DNA from: RGIG7179 sp051893555
Lineage (GTDB): Bacteria; Bacillota; Clostridia; Peptostreptococcales; Anaerovoracaceae
NCBI GenBank assembly: GCA_051893555.1
Contig: JBJFHL010000088.1
Location: forward strand, 20,234-84,233
Reading direction: 5' to 3'
DNA length: 64,000 nt
Shown here piece by piece: positions 23,495 through 32,938 of this stretch. The notes under the pieces were generated by a model. It was not told the DNA's origin. It was given only the letters and a program-made list of their open reading frames with translations, and ran no database searches. Within the stretch, counting starts at the first letter, position 1; each line of letters starts with the position of its first letter. The position numbers and the translations under genes were made by a program.

Positions 23495-24976
23495 ATGAAC
23501 ATAAAGAAGCTGCCAGAAATAGACAGTGTCATGGTAAAAAGTAAGATGGATTACTGGAGGATTCCTGGCATGATGGTTGTTCTGCTGCAGGATGGACTGG
23601 AGGATCAGATTCAATGCTTTGGCTGGAGAGATATGGAACGCAGACTGCCGATGACAGAAGATACGAAATTCTGTGTCGCATCCTGTTCCAAGTCAATGAC
23701 AGCGGTCTTGATTGCAGCTCTGGTGGATAGGGGCCTTCTGGATTTGGATGTTCCTGTATGTAATTACGTTCCGGAAATGGAAATGTGGGACCCCGAAACA
23801 TCCAGAAATATGTCATTAAGGGACATGCTTTGTCACAGAACAGGCCTGGGTGGATATGATATTATCTGGCCCAATGCGGATGGAAGAAGGAAGACGGCAG
23901 AAAGGCTGCGGTATTTGAAACCGAATAAGCACTTTCGCGAGGTGTCCCAATACAGTAATCTGATTTACATCATGATTGGATATATTGCCGAGCGAGTCAC
24001 CGGACGCACTTGGCCGGAACTGATGAGGGAATATGTTTTCAATCCAATCGGGATGGAAAGAACCTGCTGCCTGGAGGAAGAAATTCTGAAGGATGAGGAT
24101 CATGCGGAACCATACCAGGTCATCGATGGCGTACTTACGAAGCTCCCGTTCTGGAATATGGACATGGCAGGTCCCGCGGCATCCGTGAACAGCACTGCCC
24201 GCGATATGGCGAAATGGATTCGCTTTCATATGAACGGCGGAAGAAATGAGAAAGGGGAGCAGGTGATCAGCAAGGAACTGTTCACGCAGCTCCATCAGCC
24301 GCAGATCGCATATGATGACAGCGGCCGTCCGGATGAAGACTGTTATACCTGTGACGGATACGGACTTGGATGGAGAACGGGAAGATACAGAGGAATCCGT
24401 CTCCAGAAGCATGGAGGAAAAATAGAGGGATACAGCACACTGCAGATGTATCTCCCTGACGAGAAAGTTGGATTCATCATCATGATGAATCTGCATACTC
24501 CTTCAGATCCGGTGTTTTATCCCATGGTTTATTCCCTAATGGATGAGATTTTTGGTTTGGATCCAATTGACTGGGATGAACGATTTCAGAAGATTGGAGC
24601 GTATGCCGCATCGAAGCGATATGAAGGTTGTAAGCGCGATATGACGAAAGGTGTGCTGAAGGAGGAAACAAAGGGGGCACCATTTCGAGGGGATATATCG
24701 GAGTGGGTCGGGACCTATGAAGATCCGGGATATGGAAGGATGGAAATTGAATCACGGAAAGCGGAACGTGAATGCGAACGATTATTCCTGACTTATCGCG
24801 GCCAGACGCTTCCGCTGCAACATTGGGGCGGAGCGTATTTCTGGATGGATGGTGTAAAAGAAGACATCCTGACAGCCCGTGTTCCGGTGATGATGACAAA
24901 GGAAGAGAATCGATATCTGGTTTGTATTGACTATGAACCGTTAACAGAACCAGGACGGTTTATCAAAATAAAGTAG
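23495..24976 (+). CDS. Serine hydrolase of the beta-lactamase/class C penicillin-binding family
   Basis: A 493-residue enzyme with the serine acyl-enzyme motifs: SCSK (Ser63, Lys66), YSN in REVSQYSNLIY, and HGG in QKHGGKIEGYS replacing KTG. The C-terminal 120 residues form an extra domain. No signal peptide is visible, so it is probably cytoplasmic, which fits a D-aminopeptidase or D-esterase/peptidase more than a beta-lactamase. The ATG at 23495 is behind GGAAGGTG; upstream in-frame codons lie before the promoter. It is the first gene of an operon with an M55 D-aminopeptidase and a peptide importer, supporting a role in breaking down imported peptides that contain D-residues. Confidence 0.8.
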   Translation: MNIKKLPEIDSVMVKSKMDYWRIPGMMVVLLQDGLEDQIQCFGWRDMERRLPMTEDTKFCVASCSKSMTAVLIAALVDRGLLDLDVPVCNYVPEMEMWDPETSRNMSLRDMLCHRTGLGGYDIIWPNADGRRKTAERLRYLKPNKHFREVSQYSNLIYIMIGYIAERVTGRTWPELMREYVFNPIGMERTCCLEEEILKDEDHAEPYQVIDGVLTKLPFWNMDMAGPAASVNSTARDMAKWIRFHMNGGRNEKGEQVISKELFTQLHQPQIAYDDSGRPDEDCYTCDGYGLGWRTGRYRGIRLQKHGGKIEGYSTLQMYLPDEKVGFIIMMNLHTPSDPVFYPMVYSLMDEIFGLDPIDWDERFQKIGAYAASKRYEGCKRDMTKGVLKEETKGAPFRGDISEWVGTYEDPGYGRMEIESRKAERECERLFLTYRGQTLPLQHWGGAYFWMDGVKEDILTARVPVMMTKEENRYLVCIDYEPLTEPGRFIKIK

Positions 24977-25024
24977 CAAAGTAAAGCGCAATAGCAGAAT
25001 GATGAATATAGAAAGGACGAAACA

Positions 25025-25870
25025 ATGAGAGTTTACATTTCAATGGATGCAGAAGGTATTTCCGGAATCTATAAACTTGGCCAGGTTATGCCGAGTCACA
25101 AAGAATTCGAATGGGCACAGAAAATGATGGCGAATGATATCAATGCAGCGGTAGAAGGGGCCTATCGAGCGGGTGCAGAGCAGGTTATTGTAAACGATGC
25201 CCACAATGCAGGAAACAACTTGCTGATCGACCAGCTGGATGAAAGGGTTGATCTGATTTCAGGCGGGATAAGACCTCTGCAGATGGCGCAGGGTGCAGAA
25301 CTCGGATGTGATGCAGCCCTTCTGATCGGGTATCATAGAAGAAAAGGTGCAAAGGGCGTCATCAGTCACAGCTATGCGTATGGAACCATGGTTGAAATGC
25401 GCCTGAATGGAAAGCTGATTTCCGAGCATGACTTAATCGGAATGTGCATTGGAGCTTTTGGAATTCCTGTGGTATTCCTGTCGGGGGATAATCTGGTCAT
25501 TGAGGATGCAAAGGAGAGCGTTCCGGGCATTTACACGGTAGAAACCAAAGTCGCCATCAGTAATAATGCTGCACTGTGTCACCATCCGAAGCGGAATGCA
25601 AAAGCAATCACTGAGACGGTGGAAAAAGCACTCAGAAATTATAAAAAAGATGGAATCAAGCCGATGCATATTGATGGACCGATTCAGCTCGATGTGCGGT
25701 ATTCGGCAGAAGTACAGGCGGAAATGGCGATGAAGGCACCGAATACCATCAGACTGGACGAGAATACCGTGAGATATCAGGGTGAAGACTATATGACCGT
25801 CTACAATGCCTTTATGACAGGTACGCCATTATCCGGCCTGTTCCGAGACGATGCGGATTTGTATATTTAA
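25025..25870 (+). CDS. dppA: M55 family D-aminopeptidase
   Basis: A 281-residue zinc peptidase of the DppA family, which removes N-terminal D-amino acids such as D-Ala from short peptides. The metal site begins with MDAEGISG (Asp8, Glu10) and continues with VNDAHNAGNN and a later His-containing strand. DppA homologues form decamers with a central channel. It follows the serine hydrolase by 48 bases with a GAAAGGAC site, and precedes the ABC importer genes, the same order as the Bacillus dpp operon. Together they suggest uptake and hydrolysis of D-amino-acid peptides, for example from peptidoglycan turnover. Confidence 0.92.
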   Translation: MRVYISMDAEGISGIYKLGQVMPSHKEFEWAQKMMANDINAAVEGAYRAGAEQVIVNDAHNAGNNLLIDQLDERVDLISGGIRPLQMAQGAELGCDAALLIGYHRRKGAKGVISHSYAYGTMVEMRLNGKLISEHDLIGMCIGAFGIPVVFLSGDNLVIEDAKESVPGIYTVETKVAISNNAALCHHPKRNAKAITETVEKALRNYKKDGIKPMHIDGPIQLDVRYSAEVQAEMAMKAPNTIRLDENTVRYQGEDYMTVYNAFMTGTPLSGLFRDDADLYI

Positions 25871-25892
25871 ATTCTCAGAGGGGGCATAATCA

Positions 25893-26831
25893 ATGGGAAA
25901 ATATATTTTTAAACGCACACTGCAAATGCTGATTACAGTTGTAATTGTTTCAATTCTGATATTTACAGTTGTTCGCATCACACCGACGGACCCGATTGCA
26001 TCGATTACAAAAGGAAAACCAATCAGCGCAGAGACGAAAATGGCATTAGAGAAAGAATATAATCTGGATCAGTCCATGCCAATGCAATATGTAAACTGGG
26101 TGAAAGGAATGTTTCACGGAGACTTCGGAAAAAGCTATCAGATGAAAGAATCCGTCAGCAGTATTTTGTCCGTTCGCATGATGACAACCGTACAGCTGGT
26201 TCTGATGAGCTCGGTTATCATTGTTTTTCTTGCAATACCATTGGGAATGCTCAGTGCCGCGAAAATGAACACACTTCTGGATCAGTCGCTGACGGTTGTA
26301 TCGTTGGTTCTTGTATCCTCTCCTTCATTTTTCACAGGTCTTCTTCTGATGCTGCTGTTTACCATGGTGTGGCCGATCTTCCCGACATTCGGTACAGCGG
26401 GAAGTTTTATCGAGAATATCCGGTATCTTGCCCTTCCTGCCATTGCACTGGCGGCTGTAAGAATGGCACTGATCATGCGGATTACGCGAAGCAATATGGT
26501 GGAACAGCTGTCGGCAAATTATGTTCAGACTGCGACGGCAAAGGGTCTGCCAAAGCGTAAGGTTGTATATAAACACGCTTTGAAAAATGCGGCGATTCCG
26601 ATTCTTACCGTGACAAGTCTGGAACTGGCTGGAATGCTGGGCGGATCTGTAATGGTTGAAAAAGTCTTTTCCCTGAACGGTGTAGGATCTTTGCTTGCAG
26701 ACAGTATCAGTAAATCGGACTATCCGGTCATTCAAAGTGTAACGTTGTTAATGGTTATTGTTTTTCTGGTTTCCAATCTGATCGTCGACATTCTGTATGC
26801 TGTGGTTGATCCGAGAATCCGGCTGAAATAA
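25893..26831 (+). CDS. dppB: Peptide ABC transporter permease (DppB/OppB type)
   Basis: A 312-residue inner-membrane permease with about six membrane helices. The first helix (LQMLITVVIVSILIFTVVRI) and the DPIASITKG loop are typical of the DppB family, and the cytoplasmic EAA-like loop is seen near SANYVQTATAKGLPKRKVVY. It pairs with the next permease to form the translocation path. AGAGGGGG precedes the ATG. It belongs to the sigma-54-driven operon. Confidence 0.93.
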   Translation: MGKYIFKRTLQMLITVVIVSILIFTVVRITPTDPIASITKGKPISAETKMALEKEYNLDQSMPMQYVNWVKGMFHGDFGKSYQMKESVSSILSVRMMTTVQLVLMSSVIIVFLAIPLGMLSAAKMNTLLDQSLTVVSLVLVSSPSFFTGLLLMLLFTMVWPIFPTFGTAGSFIENIRYLALPAIALAAVRMALIMRITRSNMVEQLSANYVQTATAKGLPKRKVVYKHALKNAAIPILTVTSLELAGMLGGSVMVEKVFSLNGVGSLLADSISKSDYPVIQSVTLLMVIVFLVSNLIVDILYAVVDPRIRLK

Positions 26832-26848
26832 TGGGGAGGGCAGACAAG

Positions 26849-27820
26849 ATGTTTCGAAAAAAAGAAATAAACCTTTCTTCAAAAGGAAATACAGGAACAC
26901 TGTTTACCGTTCCGGTGATTATTTCGTTAATTATTTTAGGTACGATAATCTTCTGCAGTATTTTCGCACCTATTCTGGCGCCATATGATCCGTATGAGCA
27001 GGATCTGAGCGTAACATTCAGCCCGCCGACGGAACAGCACCTTCTAGGAGCTGACTCTGTGGGGCGGGACATACTGTCCAGATTGCTTTACGGCGGACGT
27101 ACCACCATTTTCGGGGGACTGGCGATTGTACTGGGTGCCATTGCTGTAGGCCTTCCGGTCGGACTGATCTGCGGCTACTATGGTGGTAAAATAGATAGTT
27201 TCTTTATGAGAATCTGTGATATTATCTTATCCTTTCCTTCCCTGCTTCTGGCATTTGTGCTGGTAGCAGGTCTGGGAAGAAATATGAGTAATGCAATTCT
27301 CGCTCTGGCGATTGTCTATGTGCCGGGACTGGCCAGACTGACCCGCTCTCTGACCATGGTTGAGAGAAACAAACCTTATGTTGAGGCACTTCACTCCATG
27401 TGCTATTCCGATGCGAGAATCATGTTTGTACATATTGTACCGAATTGCGTATCGAGTATTATCGTCCAGCTCACTTTGGATCTGGGCTATGCAATCCTTG
27501 ATCTGGCAGGCATGAGCTTTCTCGGCTTCGGCGTGCAGGCTCCAACCGCAGACTGGGGAAACATGCTGAACGAGGGACGTTCGTATCTGATGGTAAATCC
27601 GCTTCTGGCATTGCTTCCGGGCATATGCATTATTCTGCTTGCAGTATCCATCAACATATTCAGTGATGGTTTATATCGGTATCTGGAGCCGACACAGCGA
27701 AAGCTGCCTTCGTTCCGCGCATTTGAGAGAAAATATCAGAGAAAGCTGAGGAAGGCGGAAAAGCAGAGAGCAAAGAAAGAACAGGAAACCGTGACGGAGA
27801 AAGGCGGGTGTGAAGGATGA
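26849..27820 (+). CDS. dppC: Peptide ABC transporter permease (DppC/OppC type)
   Basis: A 323-residue permease with the OppC N-terminal domain: a first membrane helix at about residues 18-40, then the periplasmic segment LAPYDPYEQDLSVTF and LLGADSVGRDILSRLLYGGR. The EAA loop is around NKPYVEALHSMCYSDARIMF. ATG at 26849 is chosen because GGGAGGG lies nine bases before it; an ATG at 26831 overlaps the previous stop but has no such site. The C-terminal tail is highly basic. Confidence 0.93.
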   Translation: MFRKKEINLSSKGNTGTLFTVPVIISLIILGTIIFCSIFAPILAPYDPYEQDLSVTFSPPTEQHLLGADSVGRDILSRLLYGGRTTIFGGLAIVLGAIAVGLPVGLICGYYGGKIDSFFMRICDIILSFPSLLLAFVLVAGLGRNMSNAILALAIVYVPGLARLTRSLTMVERNKPYVEALHSMCYSDARIMFVHIVPNCVSSIIVQLTLDLGYAILDLAGMSFLGFGVQAPTADWGNMLNEGRSYLMVNPLLALLPGICIILLAVSINIFSDGLYRYLEPTQRKLPSFRAFERKYQRKLRKAEKQRAKKEQETVTEKGGCEG

Positions 27821-28809
27821 GCAATCTGCTGGAAATAAAAAATTTATCCGTTGATATCATGTCAACCCGTGGATTAATCCATGCGGTTCGCCAGGTGAAT
27901 CTTAACTTACAGAGCGGTGTAGTTCATGGAATCGTCGGAGAATCCGGATGCGGAAAAAGTGTAACCGCAAAATCTATCATGCGTCTACACAATCCAAGGG
28001 TTGTAAGGATGCAGGGAGAAATAAATTTTGAAGGGCAAAACCTTCTGACGTTAACCGAAAAGGAAATGCAGAAAATCCGAGGAAGAAAGATCAGTATGAT
28101 TTTTCAGGACCCGATGTCAGCACTGAACCCGCTGTATCGAATCGGAGACCAGATATCAGAAATCTTTATCCAGCATTTCCATGACAACAAGGCAACTGCA
28201 AAGAAAAAATCACTGGAACTTCTGGAGCAAGTTGGGATTCATCCTGCAGAAGAAAGATACAATCAGTTTCCGTTTGAGTTCTCCGGAGGAATGCTGCAGC
28301 GCGTTGTAATCGCCATGGCAATTGCTGCAAAACCGGAGCTGATTATTGCTGACGAACCAACGACTGCATTGGATGTAACGATTCAGGCGCAGATTTTGGA
28401 ACTGCTGAAAAAGCTGCAGCAGGAAATGAATGTTTCAATTTTAATTATTACCCATAACTTCGGTATTGTATCCGAAATATGCGACGATGTTTCTGTCATG
28501 TATGCAGGAACTGTTCTGGAAACAGGAAAGAAAGAAGATGTATTTCTTCATTCTGTAAATCCGTACAGCGGTGCCTTAATTGAAAGCATTCCGAAGACCG
28601 GCCATGCAGGAGAAAAGCTTACAACCATTCCGGGAACACCTCCGGAGCTGTTTGATCTGGTTCCTGGCTGCCCGTTTGCACCTCGCTGTGATATGTGCAC
28701 AGAAATATGTACAGTAGAGAAACCGTTATTGAGGGAATGCAACGTAGCGTGGGGTGAAGGCCATCTGGCAGCCTGCCACAACAGGAAGGAGGCATTCCAT
28801 GCAGAATGA
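27817..28809 (+). CDS. dppD: Peptide ABC transporter ATPase (DppD/OppD type)
   Basis: A 330-residue ATP-binding subunit. Walker A is GESGCGKS, the signature is FSGGMLQR, Walker B is LIIADEPTTALD, and the C-terminal oligopeptide/dipeptide extension carries the Cys cluster CPFAPRCDMCTEIC that in this family can bind a 4Fe-4S cluster. The start overlaps the dppC stop by four bases. Confidence 0.93.
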   Translation: MSNLLEIKNLSVDIMSTRGLIHAVRQVNLNLQSGVVHGIVGESGCGKSVTAKSIMRLHNPRVVRMQGEINFEGQNLLTLTEKEMQKIRGRKISMIFQDPMSALNPLYRIGDQISEIFIQHFHDNKATAKKKSLELLEQVGIHPAEERYNQFPFEFSGGMLQRVVIAMAIAAKPELIIADEPTTALDVTIQAQILELLKKLQQEMNVSILIITHNFGIVSEICDDVSVMYAGTVLETGKKEDVFLHSVNPYSGALIESIPKTGHAGEKLTTIPGTPPELFDLVPGCPFAPRCDMCTEICTVEKPLLRECNVAWGEGHLAACHNRKEAFHAE

Positions 28810-29782
28810 AAATATGGAAAGAAATCAAATATGTATTGAAACACAGCATCTGAAAAAGTACTATCACCTGAAAAACGGTAAAACGCTGAAAGCATTAGAT
28901 GACGTTTCCTTAAAGGTAAAAGAAGGAACAATTTTTGGAATTGTCGGTGAATCCGGATGTGGAAAAAGCACCCTGGGGAAATGCATGATGCGGATCCAGG
29001 ATATTTCGGATGGAAAAGTTATTTTTCAGGGGCAGGACATTTCCACACAAAAAAGAAGAGAAATCATGCCGGTCTTATCCAAGATGCAAATGGTTTTCCA
29101 AAATCCGTTTTCCAGCTTCAATCCCAAGCTGAAAATTGACTATTCACTGCGAGAACCATGCAGAATAAACGGAATGACAGCAAAGGAAACAAACGACAGG
29201 ATCGAAGAACTGCTGTCCTACATCAGTCTTTCTGAAAATGAATTAAATCGATTCCCGCATGAGCTTTCGGGCGGACAGCTGCAGAGACTGGCATTTGCAA
29301 GAGCACTGCTTTTGAAGCCTGAATTTATCGTAGCAGACGAACCGGTTTCCGCACTGGATGTGTCGGTACAGGCACAGATCCTGAATGTAATATTGGATTT
29401 GAAGGAAGCATATGGAACTACCATGCTGTTTATTTCGCATGACATGACCGTTGTGGAACATATTTGTGATGAAGTGGCTGTGATGTATCTGGGAAGTGTC
29501 GTGGAATATGGGAAAACATCTGTATTATTCCATAACCTGCTCCACCCATACACCCAGGCGCTGATGTCTGCGATTCCGGTCGTGGATCCTATGGGGGAAA
29601 GAAAGCAGAGAATCCTGCTTACCGGAGACATTCCGACCGCAGTGGACATTCCAAAGGGATGTCGTTTTGCTTCGCGATGCAGATATTGTATGGACATATG
29701 TAAAGAAGAGTCTCCAGAGTTAGTTACGGTTGAACCGGGTCACTGCGTGGCCTGTCACCGTTACAATAAAGCAGATGTATAG
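28799..29782 (+). CDS. dppF: Peptide ABC transporter ATPase (DppF/OppF type)
   Basis: A 327-residue ATPase partner of DppD. Walker A GESGCGKS, signature LSGGQLQR, Walker B FIVADEPVSALD, and a C-terminal Cys-containing tail (CRFASRCRYCMDIC). ATG at 28799 has AAGGAGG upstream and overlaps the end of dppD by 11 bases, indicating coupled translation. Confidence 0.93.
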   Translation: MQNENMERNQICIETQHLKKYYHLKNGKTLKALDDVSLKVKEGTIFGIVGESGCGKSTLGKCMMRIQDISDGKVIFQGQDISTQKRREIMPVLSKMQMVFQNPFSSFNPKLKIDYSLREPCRINGMTAKETNDRIEELLSYISLSENELNRFPHELSGGQLQRLAFARALLLKPEFIVADEPVSALDVSVQAQILNVILDLKEAYGTTMLFISHDMTVVEHICDEVAVMYLGSVVEYGKTSVLFHNLLHPYTQALMSAIPVVDPMGERKQRILLTGDIPTAVDIPKGCRFASRCRYCMDICKEESPELVTVEPGHCVACHRYNKADV

Positions 29783-29807
29783 AAAAAAACATCAAGGAGG
29801 TTACGAA

Positions 29808-31430
29808 ATGAAAAAGAGCAGAAAATTATTGGCTTTGCTGCTGACGCTCGTCATGATCATGACGGCATTTACGGCATGCGGAGGAAGTGATGGTGAAGCA
29901 GGCGGCGAAGCTGTCGAAATGAATGTTGCACTTCTCGGTGAAATCGTTCGGCTGGACCCTGCATTTGCCTATGACAATGATACCAGTGTTGTCATTGACA
30001 ATATCTGTGAAGGTCTGCTTACACACAATGTAGACAATTCACTGAAATGCAACCTGGCGGAGTCCTGGGAGGCAGTGGATGATACTACATATGTATATAA
30101 GCTGAGAGAGGACGTTACATTCTCCGATGGTTCTCCGATGACTGCGGATGATGTGGTTTACTCCCTTCAGAGACATCTGGATCCGGATCTGGGGTCTTAC
30201 ATGAACTGGTTCTTTGAAAATGTGGGATCCATCGAGAAAACCGGTGATTACGAAGTAACCGTGAAACTTACGCAGCCGGACGCCAACTGGCAGTATGTTC
30301 TGGCAACTTCTGCAGGAATGATTGTAAAGAAAGACTACGCAGAGGAAAAGGGTGAAGCGTTCGGATCTGCAGAAGGCGGAATCATCGGTACCGGTCCGTT
30401 TAAGTATGAAAGCTGGACAACCGGCTCCAAAGTCGTATTGACAAAGAATGAAAATTACTGGGATAAAACTGCTACAACCAATGTAGATAAAATTACTTTT
30501 TCAATTATCTCAGACGATACGACCCTGGCAACTGCATTAAAGAGCGGTCAGATTGATATGTCTGTTAACTTCTCTTCAAACCTGGTTGAAACACTGCAGG
30601 CTATGGACAATGTAACAGTACTTATTAATCCAAGTATGGGAATCCATTACCTGGCCTTCAACATGGACAGAGAACCGTTCAATGATGTAAATGTGCGTAA
30701 GGCAATTGCTTATGCAATTGATCTGGATTCCATCATGGAAAACATTGTAAAGCAGACAGGAGAAAAAGGCGGTATGCTGCCAATGACGGATTCCCTGTTT
30801 ACAATTGAGACGGAAAGATGGGAAGAATATGCAGCATCCTTACCACAGCATGAATACAATCTGGAAAAGGCAAAAGAATATCTGGCGAAATCATCCGTTC
30901 CGGATGGATTCTCCTGTGAGATTAAAGTAAATCAGGCCGATTCTCAGCGGTATGATGTGGCTCTGGTTCTGCAGAATGCTCTGGCAGAAATCGGAATCGA
31001 TGTAGAGGTTGCAGGTGTAACCAGTGATGAATTGTATGCATATCAGTTCGGCAACGTTCTGGATGCCAATGGCGTGCGTGATTATGACATGCTTGTTGCA
31101 ACCTGGGGCGCAGATTATCCAGACCCGGCAGCAAACTTAGATCCGCTTTATACGATTCGGAACATTTCAGCAGGCGGTTACAACTGTGCTTCCTACAGAA
31201 ATGAAAAAGTTGATGAACTTTTAAATCAGGCACAGAGAAGCACCGACAACACCGAACGTGTTGACCTTCTGATGGAAGTTTGCGATATCATTGTAGAGGA
31301 TATGCCTTATTACTTCTATAAGTATCCTAACCTGTTTGCCGTTATAAGTAACAGCTATGATTTCGGAGATATGAATATCGACTCCGCATGGGACTGGAAC
31401 TTCAAGAACATGGTGAAGACGGAAGGCTAA
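29808..31430 (+). CDS. dppE: Peptide-binding lipoprotein of the ABC importer
   Basis: A 540-residue extracellular solute-binding protein (SBP_bac_5 family). The N terminus is a lipoprotein signal with lipobox FTAC, so Cys23 or its neighbour would be lipid-anchored. The mature part has the usual elements: LDPAFAYDNDTSVV, YKLREDVTFSDGSPMTADDV, and LAFNMDREPFNDVNVRKAIAY in pieces along the chain. It delivers short peptides to DppBCDF; the specificity for D-residue peptides is inferred from the operon. AAGGAGG precedes the ATG, and a terminator follows. Confidence 0.93.
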   Translation: MKKSRKLLALLLTLVMIMTAFTACGGSDGEAGGEAVEMNVALLGEIVRLDPAFAYDNDTSVVIDNICEGLLTHNVDNSLKCNLAESWEAVDDTTYVYKLREDVTFSDGSPMTADDVVYSLQRHLDPDLGSYMNWFFENVGSIEKTGDYEVTVKLTQPDANWQYVLATSAGMIVKKDYAEEKGEAFGSAEGGIIGTGPFKYESWTTGSKVVLTKNENYWDKTATTNVDKITFSIISDDTTLATALKSGQIDMSVNFSSNLVETLQAMDNVTVLINPSMGIHYLAFNMDREPFNDVNVRKAIAYAIDLDSIMENIVKQTGEKGGMLPMTDSLFTIETERWEEYAASLPQHEYNLEKAKEYLAKSSVPDGFSCEIKVNQADSQRYDVALVLQNALAEIGIDVEVAGVTSDELYAYQFGNVLDANGVRDYDMLVATWGADYPDPAANLDPLYTIRNISAGGYNCASYRNEKVDELLNQAQRSTDNTERVDLLMEVCDIIVEDMPYYFYKYPNLFAVISNSYDFGDMNIDSAWDWNFKNMVKTEG

Positions 31431-31488
31431 TCTGAATGTGAAGGGGAAATCAAAAAGTCCTTCTATGAAGATAAATAATAAAACCAGA

Positions 31489-31527
31489 GAAAACCGGCAG
31501 CTCAGTCAGGCTTGCCGGTTTTCTTGC
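31489..31527 (+). terminator. Rho-independent terminator after the dpp operon
   Basis: GAAAACCGGCA (31489-31499) pairs with TGCCGGTTTTC (31513-31523), a perfect 11-bp stem containing the T-run. Confidence 0.8.
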
Positions 31528-31558
31528 AAAAATTCACAAATAAAACATCAAGAAGCCG

Positions 31559-31586
31559 TTGACAACCGGGGAAAAAAGCGTATAAC
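31559..31586 (+). promoter_or_regulatory. Sigma-A promoter of the glycerol dehydrogenase-like gene
   Basis: TTGACA (31559-31564), a 16-base spacer and TATAAC (31581-31586). Confidence 0.75.
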
Positions 31587-31650
31587 AGGAGACAGAAGCG
31601 CAGAAGAATGGATTTTGCGCAGAAAATCAGGAAAAAGGGAGGAAGAGAAT

Positions 31651-32742
31651 ATGGGAAGAATGAAACTGATGCGTGCCCCGCTGAAATATGTGCAGGGCAG
31701 AGACGCATTGCTGCAGTTCGGAAAAGAAACGGAAGACCTGGGGAGAAAGTTTCTGTTTATCTGCTCGGGAAGCGGCTATAAGTACTGCGGAGAGAAGATT
31801 GAAAAAAGCTTCGAGGGGATGGATGCCACGCGCCGCTATGAGGTGTTCGGCGGCATCAGTTCTGTGGGCGAAATTGAAAAAATGCGGGAGATCGTACGGG
31901 AGGACGGCATAGATGTGGTTGTAGGCGTAGGCGGCGGTTCCGCCATCGATACGGCCAAGGCAACGGCATATTACGAAAAGAAGCCGGTCGCTGTCATCCC
32001 GACTGTCTGTGCTACGGATGCGCCGTGCACGGGACTTTCTGTCATCTATAATGATGATCACACATTCAACAGTTATCTGTTTTATCCGAAGAATCCGGAG
32101 TGCGTGGTGGTGGATACTGCAGTGATCGCCGCTTCTCCGGTGCGGTTCCTGGTATCCGGTATGGGGGATGCACTGGGAACCTATTTTGAAGCGAGAGCCT
32201 GCGAAGCAGTGGATGCGCCGAGCCTGGAAAACGGTGGAATTACCGCTTCCGCCATGGCACTCTGCAAGCTTTGCTATGAAACGCTGCTGGAGTACGGCCT
32301 GCAGGCTAAACTTGCTTGCGAGAAAAAGCTGGTTACACCGGCACTGGAAAAGATCGTGGAGGCAAACACGTATCTGTCCGGTGTGGGTGCGGATAACGGC
32401 GGGCTGGCTGTAGCCCACTCCGTATACAATGGACTGACCGCACTGGATGAACTGACAGCCATGCATGGGGAGTGTGTTGCGTTCGGAACCATCGCCCAGT
32501 TGATCCTGGAAGCCGCACCGGAGGAGGAATTGATGGAAGTGATGGACTTCTGCAGTGAAGTGGGACTGCCTGTCACTCTGGCAGAAATGGGTATTACGGA
32601 TCCTGCCCGGGTGATGATTGCTGCCGAGAAGGCATGCGCACCGGGAGAGACCATTCACAACATGCCTGGTGATGTGACGCCGCAGCAGCTTTTCGACGCG
32701 ATGCTGGCAGCTGACCAGTTGGGACAGTATTATTTTGGATAG
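31651..32742 (+). CDS. gldA: Glycerol dehydrogenase-like iron/zinc alcohol dehydrogenase
   Basis: A 363-residue NAD-dependent alcohol dehydrogenase of the GldA group, which oxidises glycerol to dihydroxyacetone or reduces small ketones. NAD is bound at GVGGGSAIDTAKA; metal ligands are in GMGDALGTYFEA (Asp), AVAHSVYNGL (His) and MHGECVAFG (His). The ATG at 31651 follows GGGAGG; upstream in-frame codons precede the promoter. It is a single-gene unit with its own promoter and terminator. No dihydroxyacetone kinase is nearby, so the true substrate could be another polyol or hydroxyketone. Confidence 0.85.
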   Translation: MGRMKLMRAPLKYVQGRDALLQFGKETEDLGRKFLFICSGSGYKYCGEKIEKSFEGMDATRRYEVFGGISSVGEIEKMREIVREDGIDVVVGVGGGSAIDTAKATAYYEKKPVAVIPTVCATDAPCTGLSVIYNDDHTFNSYLFYPKNPECVVVDTAVIAASPVRFLVSGMGDALGTYFEARACEAVDAPSLENGGITASAMALCKLCYETLLEYGLQAKLACEKKLVTPALEKIVEANTYLSGVGADNGGLAVAHSVYNGLTALDELTAMHGECVAFGTIAQLILEAAPEEELMEVMDFCSEVGLPVTLAEMGITDPARVMIAAEKACAPGETIHNMPGDVTPQQLFDAMLAADQLGQYYFG

Positions 32743-32776
32743 TTTTGGACCATATAAAGAAAGATATTCCAAGTGG

Positions 32777-32830
32777 AAAACTCCTGTCAGCCTGAAATGG
32801 TTTGGACAGGAGTTTTTCTGTTTGTTTTTT
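32777..32830 (+). terminator. Rho-independent terminator
   Basis: AAAACTCCTGTC (32777-32788) pairs with GACAGGAGTTTT (32815-32826); T-rich sequence follows. Confidence 0.85.
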
Positions 32831-32868
32831 GGCAATAATATAAAAACAGCAGGTATTTCGGTGAAAGA

Positions 32869-32896
32869 TTGACTTTTTCATGCCGTGTGATATAAT
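32869..32896 (+). promoter_or_regulatory. Sigma-A promoter of the transporter/kinase-like operon
   Basis: TTGACT (32869-32874), 16-base spacer, TATAAT (32891-32896). It places the transcript start near 32903, which supports the TTG start codon at 32939 for the next gene. Confidence 0.8.
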
Positions 32897-32938
32897 GGTC
32901 GAGTTGGGTTGAATTTGAAGTGTTTCGAGGTGAGTAAT

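Noticed and set aside
32909..32938. Earlier TTG start for the ion transporter
   Set aside because: It falls almost on the predicted transcript start and has no ribosome binding site, while TTG at 32939 has GAGG eight bases upstream.
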